A stretch of DNA of 64,000 bases from contig CACZZQ010000010.1 of the NCBI GenBank assembly GCA_902785695.1, forward strand, positions 1-64,000, written 5' to 3'. A model generated the notes under the pieces. That model saw nothing but the letters and a program-made list of their open reading frames with translations, did no database searches and was not told the origin of the DNA. The DNA comes from an uncultured Prevotellaceae bacterium (GTDB taxonomy: Bacteria > Bacteroidota > Bacteroidia > Bacteroidales > Bacteroidaceae). The position numbers and the translations under genes are program-made. This document shows, piece by piece, positions 52,637-63,500 of this stretch (positions within the stretch are counted from its first letter, which is position 1; every line of letters begins with the position of its first letter).

Positions 52637-52745
52637 CCAGAAAGATTATCGTGGAAATGTAAAAAACAAACTAATTAATTTGCCGTTTGAAAAAGAAACT
52701 GATCGCACGCAGCTATTATCCTGGAATATCGAGAGGACTAAAAAC

Positions 52746-52784
52746 AATACGCCCCAATAGTCAAATAAGCTATCGGGGTGTATT
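52746..52784 (-). terminator. Terminator of the S9 peptidase gene
   Basis: AATACGCCCCAATAG and CTATCGGGGTGTATT pair over 15 positions with two wobbles. On the minus strand the stem is followed by GTTTTTAG, directly after the peptidase stop. Confidence 0.8.
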
Positions 52785-52786
52785 TT

Positions 52787-55225
52787 TTAAAGGTTCTTCT
52801 TAGGATAGAGGGCATCCCACCAAGTGGGGTCATCCTTCAACCAACGGGCGAACCACGCCATTTGGGTAGCCAGCCACTTTTCCTTCTTGGAGTAGTCGAG
52901 GATGTGGTGATTCTCGCCTTTCACCTGCACAAGGGCAACCTCACGACCGAGGAGTTTCAAGGCGGTGAACATCTGCAGGCTCTCGATAAGGGGCACGTTG
53001 GTGTCGGCATCGCCGTGAAGGAGCAGCAGGGGCGTGTGAATCTTGTCGGCATTGAAGAGGGGCGACTGATTGACGTACAGGTCGCGATGGCTCCAAGGAT
53101 AGCTGTTGGCCATACTGACCTCACTGTAGTTATAGCCCCAGTAACCCTCGCCCCAGTAGCTGGTGTGGTTGGCAATGCCCGCATGAGAGACGGCAGCAGC
53201 GAAGATGTCGGTCTGCGTCTGCAAATACTGCGTCATGAAACCACCATAGGAGGCACCCATGCAACCAATCTTCTCCTTATTAATAAAGGGATGAGCCTCG
53301 CAAATCTTCTTCGTACCCTCGATGATGTCCTCTGCAGGTCCACGACCAGCGGTGTTCACGTGGCGCGAAGCCCACTCCTGTCCGAAGCCCGTAGCGCCAC
53401 TTGGCTCAATGATGTAGGCCACATAGCCCAGCGAGTTCCAATACTGAGGGGCATAAGGCGACTCGAAATATCTTGAAACAGGCGAGCAACCGCCATAGTA
53501 ATACACAATCATCGGATATTCCTTCGAGGCGTCAAAGTCCTTTGGCAGATAGAGGCGACCATAGACCGTATCACCCTTGGAATTAGTAAAGTTCCAGTCT
53601 TGGCAAGTGCCAATCTCGGCATCACCAAGAGCCTCAGAACCTACAAAGAAGGTCTGGTTCTTCTTGATTTTCAAATCAAAGACGTAAGCCGAGGCCGGTT
53701 CCATCGTCTTATACGACAGGTAACCGATGACACTTGCGTTGGATGCCATATCGTAGCGGTAAGCATAGTCGCCATCGATAGGCAGCTTCGTGATTTTGCC
53801 CGTCTTGGGATTTAGGGCGAACATATTCACGTAGTCACGATCCTCGGCCGTGAAATAGATATTGCCGTCGGCAGCCGACCAATCGCAATTGCTGATGCTG
53901 GGGTCGAAGTCCTTCGTAAGCGGCGTTACCTTCTTCGTAGCGAGGTCGAAAAGGAAGAGCTCGTTCTCCGTCATGCTGGGTGTCACGTTTGCAGGCAACT
54001 GACAGCCAATACGGTTGAAAGCCTCTGGATTACCCATAAAAAGGAGTTGGGTGCCGTCGGGCGAGAATGCACAACCGCCGAGGAAGCCCTCGCACATCAG
54101 TATGGTATCGACTTTCAGCGTCTGGGCATCCATAATGAATACATCCTGCACCTCAGTGGGGCGTTTAGACAGACGCGAATAGGAAGAGACGATGAGCAGT
54201 TTCCGTCCGTCGCGAGAGATATCATAGAGATGTTCACCCTTGTTGCCGAAGGTGATGCGCTGGCAAAGCCCGTTCTTCAGGTCGTATTTCTTCAGATAGC
54301 TGCGCTTACGCCAACCTGGCTGACGGTCATCCATCTCGAGCACCTCATAGACATCAGCATCCTCCTTGGGACCTTCTTCGCTGCACGAGAAAATCAGATA
54401 ATCCTCTGTAGGACTAATGGTATAGCTCTCACGCGGAATGTCGTAGGCCCACTGTGTGCGCTGTCCCGTCAGCGGATCCACCTTGAAGAGCACACGCTTA
54501 TCCCCCTGATATTCCTCTTCGATATAGGACGTAGAGCGTGGCATCCACTTTACGTTCTTACTCAGGTAGCGCAACAAGCGCTGCGTCTTCACCTCACGCA
54601 GTTCATAATCCCAACGACTGTTGCCACCTCGTTCCGTGGTCTGGTAAGACACTACCACGTATTTTCCATCAGCCGAAAGTGAGATACCACGCACGCGCTT
54701 ACCATCTGTCAGGTCGTGTACCATGTAGGGATGCTGCTTTGAGGTCTGAAGTCTGATGTTTGATGTCTGAGTATCAAACGTCACCTGAATCGAGTCCGTA
54801 TCGCTAGGCTCAGCCAGATAGCGGATGGCAAAGGTGTGGTGTTCCGGTGCCAGTTTCAGGTCGCCCCCAGCCTCTTGTCCGTCCACGAATAGCTTATAGT
54901 TCTTAGGACCCTTCACGCTGACCGAGCCCTTCACATAGTCCTTATTATTCACAAAGAAAGAAAGGATGCCCACGCTCTTGCTGTCCTTCAGAGAAGGGAG
55001 CACCTTCCCACTGAACACCGTCGTAGGCTCAGCAGAGAGTGCCAAGCCACCCAACAGGCTCTTCTCGTCGAACTTCTTGCCGTTCACATCTACGGAATCC
55101 AAACCTACAGGAGCCTGCACAGCAAAGGGTCCTGCCATATTAAACTCCGTCACAGCTGTCTTTACCTGCGCACCAGCACTTATCGTACCGGCTAACAGCG
55201 TCATCACTATAAAAATCTTATTCAT
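52787..55225 (-). CDS. Secreted S9 family prolyl oligopeptidase/acylaminoacyl-peptidase-like protease
   Basis: 812 residues. The signal peptide is MNKIFIVMTLLAGTISAGAQ. A long beta-propeller region (about 200-560) precedes the alpha/beta-hydrolase. The nucleophile is in GCMGASYGGFM, the Asp in LHGDADTNVP and the His in GENHHILDY. It likely degrades oligopeptides in the periplasm, parallel to the dpp4-like gene at 37927. The start at 55225 gives a clean signal peptide; the frame is open upstream to 55348 but codes there for low-complexity sequence. SNIRLQTSK, near residue 155, is coded by a GTCTGAT heptamer array. Confidence 0.92.
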   Translation of the reverse strand: MNKIFIVMTLLAGTISAGAQVKTAVTEFNMAGPFAVQAPVGLDSVDVNGKKFDEKSLLGGLALSAEPTTVFSGKVLPSLKDSKSVGILSFFVNNKDYVKGSVSVKGPKNYKLFVDGQEAGGDLKLAPEHHTFAIRYLAEPSDTDSIQVTFDTQTSNIRLQTSKQHPYMVHDLTDGKRVRGISLSADGKYVVVSYQTTERGGNSRWDYELREVKTQRLLRYLSKNVKWMPRSTSYIEEEYQGDKRVLFKVDPLTGQRTQWAYDIPRESYTISPTEDYLIFSCSEEGPKEDADVYEVLEMDDRQPGWRKRSYLKKYDLKNGLCQRITFGNKGEHLYDISRDGRKLLIVSSYSRLSKRPTEVQDVFIMDAQTLKVDTILMCEGFLGGCAFSPDGTQLLFMGNPEAFNRIGCQLPANVTPSMTENELFLFDLATKKVTPLTKDFDPSISNCDWSAADGNIYFTAEDRDYVNMFALNPKTGKITKLPIDGDYAYRYDMASNASVIGYLSYKTMEPASAYVFDLKIKKNQTFFVGSEALGDAEIGTCQDWNFTNSKGDTVYGRLYLPKDFDASKEYPMIVYYYGGCSPVSRYFESPYAPQYWNSLGYVAYIIEPSGATGFGQEWASRHVNTAGRGPAEDIIEGTKKICEAHPFINKEKIGCMGASYGGFMTQYLQTQTDIFAAAVSHAGIANHTSYWGEGYWGYNYSEVSMANSYPWSHRDLYVNQSPLFNADKIHTPLLLLHGDADTNVPLIESLQMFTALKLLGREVALVQVKGENHHILDYSKKEKWLATQMAWFARWLKDDPTWWDALYPKKNL
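54744..54771. repeat. Heptamer repeat (GTCTGAT)x4 inside the S9 peptidase gene
   Basis: GTCTGAA, GTCTGAT, GTTTGAT and GTCTGAG with an exact 7-bp period. They code on the minus strand for QTSNIRLQTS in frame. Confidence 0.85.
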
Positions 55226-55252
55226 ACTTCTTAAATGGTCAGTTTGCGGATG

Positions 55253-55260
55253 CAAAAGTA
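55253..55260 (-). promoter_or_regulatory. -7 element of the S9 peptidase gene
   Basis: CAAAAGTA on the plus strand is TACTTTTG on the minus strand, 28 bp before the ATG at 55225. Confidence 0.5.
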
Positions 55261-55387
55261 CGAAAAAAAAGATTATTATAAAAATTATCCTTAAAGAATT
55301 CTTTTGAGGCATCAACAGCAATGAGCTCACTTCAACAATAGTAGCCACCGTGCTTGAAGATGAAGGGAGCCTCTATGGCTATTGTCA

Positions 55388-58300
55388 TTATTTTACAAGG
55401 ATCTTACGTTTGTTGATGATATAAATTCCCTTATTGGTCTGGACAACACGGCAGCCCTGCAGATTGAAGGTCCCGTTATCACTAACATTTCCGTTAAGGT
55501 TAATATTGTTAATACCTGTTATCATCTCTTCGCTGATGGTGACGCTCTCTGACTCAGCACTCAAGCCACCCATCTCGTTGGCAGCACGTACAGTATAGGC
55601 GCCACTCTCAGTGGCAGTGAACGTGGGCTGGGTGGTGAAGGCAATCACCTTACTGTCCTTGCACACGGCCCACAGCAATGCGTAGTTGTTGTCAGCCCAG
55701 GTAAGGGTGGCATTGCTGGCTGCCAGTTGTGTGGGTACAGGAGCCTGCTCAGTGAGCAACGTGGGCTGCCAGTCACCAAAGGTGTTAGTCATATCGCCGA
55801 TAACTGCTGCCTCCACGTCTGTGAGGATGGGACTGTTGGGGGTGCCGTTGATAGTGGTAGCACGCTGGCTCAGGTCAATAGCGGCACCATTAGCATTGAC
55901 GGAATGGTATTCTGCAAAACGTGTAGGCCCGTTGTTCCATTCATGCCATCCTGCCTTGGCTGGCTGTGCCTTCATGGTCGTATTAATAAAATAGGTCTCA
56001 GCAGCAGCCGTCCACGCACGTCCAAGATAGTAGGTGCCGTCAACATCACTCTTACCCCCCTCAATGGTGCAGTTCTTGAACACATAGCCATACTTGCTAT
56101 TGCCCTGTGGAGCCACGATATAACCGCCTTTCTCACACATGATAATGTTCACTTTGTTGAAGAATACATCACCAGAGCCACAAATAAAGTCTGTACGTCC
56201 ACGGATAACGCCACCCTCGAAATAGTAAGCACCATCTTGCTTGTTTGACACGTATGTATCCTGATATGCCCAGATACAGGCATCCTTGAGAATAGTATGG
56301 GTACTATAGTCATGAAGCACGATGTCGCGACCATGAGCATCACCCATCGATGATTTCAGCGTCAGGTTCTGGAAATAGCTGTTAGTGGCCGAACCCTCAA
56401 TGATGAGCACGTCGCCTTTACCAATACCTTCTAACGGACAAGCTTGTCCGAATCCATTATCCCAAGTAGCAGCAGGTGTATGGTTAGTAATCACGACCCC
56501 TTCCATCGACTCACCGATAAAACTGGTGTTGGGTGCTTTCAAGTATGAGCGCGGATCGTCGTATTCCTTGCCGTCGCCTCCCGTGGTCTTACCATGAGTA
56601 TCGAATACATAATTACCGTTCTTAATGAACACACGATAACGCACGTTCTTGTCGGCACGACTATTGGCAGCAGCCAGTGCCTCGCTGATGGTGCCGTTGT
56701 CGGGTACGATGAAGTCATAAAGTCCCTTTGCAACAGTAGGACGCTGCATCGTTGTGAAGGTGATGCTGACAGGCTCTGCAAGCTTGTTGCCAGAGCGGTC
56801 CTGCACATAGTTGGCTGGCATGATAAAGGTATATTGTTTGCCATAGTCCAACATACTGTAGTCGAAACTCACACTGCGACTACTCCATACTGGCTGCAGT
56901 TCTTTGCCGTCAAGCATCGCCTTGTCAGCTCCCTCTACAGCCTTAATACGCTCATTAAACGAGATAGTAATCTTTCCCGTAGCACTCACACCTGTAGCAT
57001 TGTCAGCTGGAATCGTAGCAGTAACCACGGGTGCCTGCTCATCAGCTTCTACGACAGCCTCACCAAGTATAAAGACATTACCCACGCCACTCTCTGAATG
57101 GTCGCAATAATCCAGTCCGTCAAACTGTTTATCGAAAGGATAGTTGGTATTATAGACCTCATCGCCTACACCTGTGATGCGAATGCAGACACTCTCCTGC
57201 CCCATCGCCTCACTCGGCAAGACCAATTCTATGGGATTGACAGCATTAGCCGTTACATCCCAAGCAGCCTTCAATTCTGTGAATTCTGCACCATTAACAG
57301 AGATAAGCGCCTTATATTTCTTGGTGGCAGCATTCTTGGCACACATATCCGCCGTAAAGGTGGCTGTCGTAAACCCCTTCGTTGAGAACTGATACTGAAA
57401 GGCGATGTCGCTGGTGCGGTAGCCGTTCTGATAAAGGCCATTGATAGCACTAATTACCACACTCTCTCGATTACGTACCACTGGTGTACCACCGTCCTTG
57501 GTATAGCACAGCGAACCGTCACTCATCCTTATCACACTACTCTTGGCATTACGCTCACCATCCCATGTCTCATCGGCAGCAAAGGGATAGCCGGCTGTGG
57601 TAGTGTAAGCATAGCTCTGGTTACTGCTGGCATCAAACACAGCAATAAAATCCTGTACTTCGTAGCTGGCCACCAACTCCATATCACTGTTAACGGTCAG
57701 TTCACGTTCTTTCAGGGCGTTGGCATTCTCATTGGCATCAGTCCATGAAAGGAACTTCAGAATCTTCGACTCGTTGGCCGTGGCCTTGATCTTAGTGCCT
57801 GCCTCATACTGACCTTCGTGGTCGTTGGGTGACAAGGTGACGTTGCCCATCTGACGTTCGCTGTCATTGACGGCCTTAGTCGTGACCTTATAAACAGGCA
57901 CAGATTCAAAAACCGCTTTTATGGTCTTCTCAGAATCCATGGTGACCGTAGTGGTAGCCTCAGTACTTATCGTTACACCAGCTGCATCCTGCCACTCCAC
58001 GAAACGATAGCCGAAGTTCTTCGTAGCTTTCAGCATTACAACCGTACCCTCCTTAAACTGTTCCATGTCAGGCTCACGACTGATACTTCCTGCTTCAACT
58101 GATGGTACTACCTGTGTATTCAAGGTGTATTTCGTCACCTGCGCAGCAGCGCCTACGAGCTGGCCTTCAATAACGACATCCGAGATACCCATTGATTTCG
58201 TCTTACCCAAACCGAGGAAATAGAAACTCAGTTCCAAAGGCTTTTCCGCCGTAGCCGTAATGCCATCAACGGGTTCACTGAATGACGCTATATCGAGATT

Positions 58301-60439
58301 CTTGCCGCCACGGTTTACAGCCGCATTCTCTACCAGCACCACCTCTTCGTCACCAGCCTTCACGGCAGCACCGATATTACCGCCATCTGTACCATAGCGG
58401 GCAGCCTTAAAACTCACCTTTGAAGGGACAAACGTAAAACCATCCTCAGGAGTGAGCGTCAACTTTAGTGCATTATCGGCTCCACGGGTGGCACTGAAAC
58501 TGGCATCTGTACCGTTATAGACCTTAGTCTGATTCGTCTTGTCATTGTTCTGGCCTACATACTGAATAGTACCATCGACAGTCAGTGCCGAACCTGCCGA
58601 CCATTTCTTAGCGGCAAAGCCAGCACTCAGCGTTTCAGGGGAAAACACAACGTCATCGCCCTGAGCCAGTCCGCCCTTGTCAAGGGTATAAGTGATAGAG
58701 CCCGTGACGTTCACACCTGCGGCATCTTTCACCTGACCACCTATCGTAACATCGGAAACACATATCCATCTGCCATTATCCACATTCTTCGACCAAGGAT
58801 AAACACGGACAAGCAATTTTTCACCCTCGTCCACCTTGATGACATCATCTGATGAAATCTCGTTCCATGTACTGGTAAGCACAGCCGACGAGAAGATAGT
58901 CTTACGAGTAACGAAACCATCGGTAGAATAATAAACATGACACTGGAGGGCACCCCCACCCTGTGCCTTGATTTTCATAGCGAGGCTATTGATATCGAGC
59001 TTCTTGCCCTCAGGGGCTGTCACGGAAAACTGCACATACTGGTTGGGCGAATCGTCGATGCCAGCCGAAGGCCATGCCCCCGTACTGCCTGTGGGAGCTA
59101 TCATCGCTCCATACCCATTCACATATCCGTATGTTTCAAGACCTTCATATTTCACGTCAGCGACAGTTGCATTACCCGTTAAAGTAGCCCGAACCTTGTC
59201 AGTATTGTTCAACGTCCAAGTGACGGAAAAAGGCTCACCTCCACCCAGTTCTATCACATTTACGGTGACGGGCACCTCAATGCTCTTTGTACCCTGCGTT
59301 GCAGTAATAGTACCATTGAACTTGCCCACAGCCGAGAGCGACACGCGGGCATAGAAAGTCTTGATGAGCGAACCGTTCTGGTAGTTCACCTCTAACGAGT
59401 TCTGCCAGTTCTGCTTGTCGGTAGAAAGCATGATACCCTCCGTAGCAGTGATATTAACCGTACCTGCAGCAGGTTCCAGTCCCAAGCCACAGAGTGTCAG
59501 TTCCTTCATGGCCGTCTTGCCCAAGTAGCCCTCACCCATATCAACAGAAGCGGGAGTTATAGAGAGTTCCGTAGGAATCACGATGTCATCAGCCAAGATA
59601 CCCTTTTCTTTCATCAGTTGAGCACACAGGCGGGCAGCCGTCAGCGCACCCGTCAGGTTATAGTGGGTATTATCCTTCTCGCTACCCTTGTCAAATAAAG
59701 CCGCATAACATTTATCATACGTTCCATAACTCTCGTAGAGTTCCTTTGTAGCCGTGGTCATATCAACAAAAGCCACATTCAGTTCAGAAGCCAACTGCTG
59801 CATCTGATAGCCATAGTCCATTGTATGATCGGAGACCGCAATCTTCTGACCCGTCTTCAGTTGTCCGTCAATGATGGCATCAAACTTATCACCTAAGTCG
59901 TGACGACCAGAACGGGTGATTTTGTTGTCACTGCCAAAGTAGCAACGACATACAGCAGATACAAGGATAGGCGTAGCCCCCTTCTCCTTCACGGCATCAA
60001 CTATCTGCTTCAAGCACTCCTTATAGGTTGTAGAGGGCGTAGTGCCTCGTCCGTCGCTCTTCACGGCTGTAGCATTCGTGGCATCCCCTTTGGCAGCGTA
60101 GTAGGCCAGCAGTTCCAAATTATCCACACCATTATATTTCTCGTCATTATGGGCAAACTGTATGAGCACATAGTCGCCCGCCTCCACATTGTCCTTCGCA
60201 TTCTGCCATAGTTCTTTGTAGCCAGCACGAGAATCGCGCCCACCTTTGGCATAATTGACCGATGTCCAGCCGTTAGTCAGGAAGTTTTCGAAATACATAC
60301 CCCATCCACGGGTATTCGTAGCATTCTCGTTATAGAATGCCATGGTGGAGTCGCCCAGCGTGTGTACCTTCTTGGCACTGCCCACTATAGTGCATAGCAT
60401 CAGCAACAGCGCCATTAAAGCATAAAATTTTGATTTCAT
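55388..60439 (-). CDS. Secreted pectinolytic fusion: CE12 acetylesterase and CE8 pectin methylesterase
   Basis: 1,683 residues. After a signal peptide (to about 22), an SGNH/CE12 rhamnogalacturonan-acetylesterase domain (~24-285) has Ser31 in LGDST, then GGRDSRAGY, QFAHND and the late DNTHYN pair. Beta-sandwich segments follow, then two InlB-type repeats (~768-845 and 848-925: FGYRFVEWQDAAG; LKFLSWTDANENA) and an SbsA/Big_5-like Ig domain (~1130-1232: PADNATGV, KITISFNERI). The CE8 pectin methylesterase (~1235-1550) shows the catalytic AYQDT, GRTDFICGSGD and YLGRAW. The end, FNLQGCRVVQTNKGIYIINK, is a T9SS sorting tail. One protein can thus strip acetyl and methyl esters from pectin at the surface, exposing it to lyases or hydrolases not seen here. 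Confidence 0.9.
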   Translation of the reverse strand: MKSKFYALMALLLMLCTIVGSAKKVHTLGDSTMAFYNENATNTRGWGMYFENFLTNGWTSVNYAKGGRDSRAGYKELWQNAKDNVEAGDYVLIQFAHNDEKYNGVDNLELLAYYAAKGDATNATAVKSDGRGTTPSTTYKECLKQIVDAVKEKGATPILVSAVCRCYFGSDNKITRSGRHDLGDKFDAIIDGQLKTGQKIAVSDHTMDYGYQMQQLASELNVAFVDMTTATKELYESYGTYDKCYAALFDKGSEKDNTHYNLTGALTAARLCAQLMKEKGILADDIVIPTELSITPASVDMGEGYLGKTAMKELTLCGLGLEPAAGTVNITATEGIMLSTDKQNWQNSLEVNYQNGSLIKTFYARVSLSAVGKFNGTITATQGTKSIEVPVTVNVIELGGGEPFSVTWTLNNTDKVRATLTGNATVADVKYEGLETYGYVNGYGAMIAPTGSTGAWPSAGIDDSPNQYVQFSVTAPEGKKLDINSLAMKIKAQGGGALQCHVYYSTDGFVTRKTIFSSAVLTSTWNEISSDDVIKVDEGEKLLVRVYPWSKNVDNGRWICVSDVTIGGQVKDAAGVNVTGSITYTLDKGGLAQGDDVVFSPETLSAGFAAKKWSAGSALTVDGTIQYVGQNNDKTNQTKVYNGTDASFSATRGADNALKLTLTPEDGFTFVPSKVSFKAARYGTDGGNIGAAVKAGDEEVVLVENAAVNRGGKNLDIASFSEPVDGITATAEKPLELSFYFLGLGKTKSMGISDVVIEGQLVGAAAQVTKYTLNTQVVPSVEAGSISREPDMEQFKEGTVVMLKATKNFGYRFVEWQDAAGVTISTEATTTVTMDSEKTIKAVFESVPVYKVTTKAVNDSERQMGNVTLSPNDHEGQYEAGTKIKATANESKILKFLSWTDANENANALKERELTVNSDMELVASYEVQDFIAVFDASSNQSYAYTTTAGYPFAADETWDGERNAKSSVIRMSDGSLCYTKDGGTPVVRNRESVVISAINGLYQNGYRTSDIAFQYQFSTKGFTTATFTADMCAKNAATKKYKALISVNGAEFTELKAAWDVTANAVNPIELVLPSEAMGQESVCIRITGVGDEVYNTNYPFDKQFDGLDYCDHSESGVGNVFILGEAVVEADEQAPVVTATIPADNATGVSATGKITISFNERIKAVEGADKAMLDGKELQPVWSSRSVSFDYSMLDYGKQYTFIMPANYVQDRSGNKLAEPVSITFTTMQRPTVAKGLYDFIVPDNGTISEALAAANSRADKNVRYRVFIKNGNYVFDTHGKTTGGDGKEYDDPRSYLKAPNTSFIGESMEGVVITNHTPAATWDNGFGQACPLEGIGKGDVLIIEGSATNSYFQNLTLKSSMGDAHGRDIVLHDYSTHTILKDACIWAYQDTYVSNKQDGAYYFEGGVIRGRTDFICGSGDVFFNKVNIIMCEKGGYIVAPQGNSKYGYVFKNCTIEGGKSDVDGTYYLGRAWTAAAETYFINTTMKAQPAKAGWHEWNNGPTRFAEYHSVNANGAAIDLSQRATTINGTPNSPILTDVEAAVIGDMTNTFGDWQPTLLTEQAPVPTQLAASNATLTWADNNYALLWAVCKDSKVIAFTTQPTFTATESGAYTVRAANEMGGLSAESESVTISEEMITGINNINLNGNVSDNGTFNLQGCRVVQTNKGIYIINKRKILVK

Positions 60440-60479
60440 TGATTGATTAGTTTTGTAAATTAGTAATTGGTTTGCGGTG

Positions 60480-60487
60480 CAAAGGTA
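60480..60487 (-). promoter_or_regulatory. -7 element of the CE12-CE8 gene
   Basis: CAAAGGTA on the plus strand is TACCTTTG on the minus strand, 41 bp before the ATG at 60439. Confidence 0.55.
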
Positions 60488-60587
60488 TAAAATTTCTGCG
60501 AAACTTGTTACGGTTTCGCAGAAAAAAATTCGACCTGTACGGTTGAAAAAGTTTCTGTTAATGAGTCTAAAGGAACTAAAGGAGTGC

Positions 60588-63500
60588 TCATACCGATCCT
60601 ACTACAACCTTGATATCATCTTCATCAAGACCGATATTCCGATAGAAGAGGGCATTGATTTTGTCTAATACAGTTTCATCTGAAGTCTTTTCATACTCAT
60701 GGTACAAATCTACAATCTCTTTTTCTTGTATCTCGGGCAATTGAGGTATGGGTATTCTCTCCACTGTATATTTCAGCCATCGCATAGTACCCGTTCCGGA
60801 AGTCGTACATCTTTTAGAAAACATGTACTCACAGATCGAGGAATTCAGGTAGCATAATAAATACTCCAGACGCTTGCCCGTAAAGAAGAAAACTGTGTTG
60901 AGACAATAATAGCAGCCATCCTTATCGTAGGCAAACTTGGATTTATCAGACAACTCTCCCCACATGATTTTGGCCTTTCCGAACTCACGCAAGTAAGCAC
61001 AATTCCGCAGATTATAGGGTGTGTCACCCTGATCTTCTCTCTTCACCAATTTAGAGTAGATCTTTTCATCATCCAGTCGTTTCTTGACAGCAGGATATAG
61101 GCCAATATCAACCTTTGGTAATCCTTCTTCTCCTTTTTCTTTATTTTTTTTCAAGCCATTATGGATGTTGAGCAACCACACATGATTGCTGATGGTGAAT
61201 TTTCTCAAATCCTCGCCCCGCACCATATCAACGATGAGTTCTTTGGACTTCGGGTCTTCAGAAGTTAATTGTTCAAGCTCTTCCTCGTCCTTGATACTGA
61301 ACGCCTCGTTAAGACCTGTGGTAAAACCTCGATAGATTTGGTATCCCATTGACAATAGCGTTTCAGGTGCGCTGTCAACATCCTTCTTGCAGGCTTGGTT
61401 CACTTTTGACAGGACAACTTTGTCTGCATCGGAAAGAACCACCCAGGGATTCTCTGCATCATAGCTGTTCTCTACAAGCTTGTCTATGATATAACTGCTA
61501 AGATTCAGTTTCTTGTTATACTCATGAATCTCACATGCCATTGTCTTATGGTTGTTCTCTGACTTGCGAGCCATAAGAATGTTGGTGGCAACCGTGACGT
61601 TGTCAAACAATTGCGCATCTTTAAAGTCTATGAGCAGCATGGGGTCAGAGCAATTTGCCATGTATTCACGCACTCCACCACCAGAGTCTGAACGTAGCCA
61701 TGTGTTGGTCGTTATGTACATAAGCAGACCGTTGTACTTGAGTAACTCCATCCCATATTCATAGAACAGCATGCAGATGTCGCCGTTGCTCTCGAACGAT
61801 TTATATCCCCCTTTTGCAAGAGCTTTCTTGTTGACTTCAGACAACTTGGAAATAGAGATGTATGGCGGGTTGCCAACTATACAGTCGAAACCGACAAAAC
61901 TACCATTATTATCAAGCACTTCTGGGAATGCGAAACGCCATTCAAGTGCACGACTGAACATTTCTTCGCGTTCTTTAATCTGACCTTCGCATTTTTCAAT
62001 TCTCTGGTTCAGCTTGTCTATTTTTGCCTGAAGCTTCTCGTTCTTCTCATCATCTTCACAAACGAGAGCACCACCATACAAAGAACTCGTTAATTCATTC
62101 CACTCAGCTTGGGCTTTATTACGTTTCCGATAGAGTTCATCGTCGCTTTTGATGATAGTGAGAATATTCTTCTTCAGCTCGTTAAGTTTTGCCTCTTTCT
62201 CCTTGCGTATTTGCTTGTCGTGAATATTTTTGTAGTCGGCAACGAGCTGCTTGTATTCCTGAATGGTCATTCTGGCACGTGCCATCTCCCAACGCAAATC
62301 ATCGGTCAGGCTTTTTCGATGTACCATACTGTCGCCACACTTGATATTAATGTCTATATTGGGTAGCGTTACCAAATGATTATTCTCGTCGTAATAAGCA
62401 TTTTTAAGGAGTTCAATCCAAAGGCGTAACTGGCAGATGTTAACAGAATTGGGATTGATGTCAACGCCAAAGAGACAGTTTTCGATGATATCACGTTTCT
62501 CACGAAACAACACCTTCTGAAGTCTTAAAGTACCGTTCTTGCGCTGATAGGCAAAGCGACGTCCCTCTTCATCGTGTATCACAAGCTCGTCATCAATGAT
62601 CTTGATGATGTAATCCTTCACTGGCAGTCCTTCATCGTCAAGCAAAATCCCCAGACGGTATTTTAGTTCAATGAACTGGTTCAAAGCTGAAACGAGAAAG
62701 TGACCACTACCCACAGCGGGGTCACACACACGGATGCTGTTCATTATCCGGTTGGCCTGCTGACGATTCTCTCTATTAATGAACTCCTTCAACTCGCTCA
62801 TCGTTGAGCAGTCCCATCCTTGCTCCCGAAATTTCTCTACTATTGTGAGTTCAAGGGTCTTCTGACAGATGAACTGGGTGATAGTTGACGGGGTAAATAC
62901 TGCACCGTCCTTGTAGCCATTGATTTTCTCGAATATTTTTCCAAGCACCGAGGCATTGATGAGTTCCTTCTCCTCGCGGGCAAAACTCAGCATCTCCTTT
63001 GAGTCTGCTCCGAAATCATAATTGTTGAGAAAGTCAACAATATATTTTATATTGTCAACACCTTTAGGGTTATTCTTCGCATCTTCTTTCAGTACCGTCT
63101 TTTCGAAGTACTTCATCTTGTCCACCTTCAGGCTCGAAATACGGAAGAAATCAGCCTCAATTTCAGAAAGTTCAAATAAACGACTATTCAGATAAGGTAC
63201 AATCTCAAAAGCCTCTTTGATGTCGTGACGGTCTCCTTCTTTTAGTGCAAGCACCTGGAAGAAGAGTTCATTAAGGTCGTTGTAGTCCTTAATGTTGGTG
63301 TTTGTAAAAAACCTATATTTGCTTTCATTTCCGTTGAAGCCCAAAAGCTGCGACTCTACTAATTTGATGAAAAGCATGCGGTTTACCCACATCAAAACTA
63401 ATTCCAGTGCCAAGTCCAACTGAGATTCTTCGTCAAGACAAGTAAATTTAGGGAAGTCCGATAATTGATGAAGTGTGTTCTCCAGCAGCGAAGCTGGTTC

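Larger units (their letters stand above)
52064..52786. other. Repeat-rich intergenic region without genes
   Basis: 723 bp between two convergent genes. It holds a terminator hairpin (52163-52192), a 13-bp inverted repeat enclosing 112 bp (52244-52381), a seven-unit 21/22-bp array (52494-52636) and a terminator for the minus-strand peptidase gene (52746-52784). No open frame with family resemblance was seen. Confidence 0.75.
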
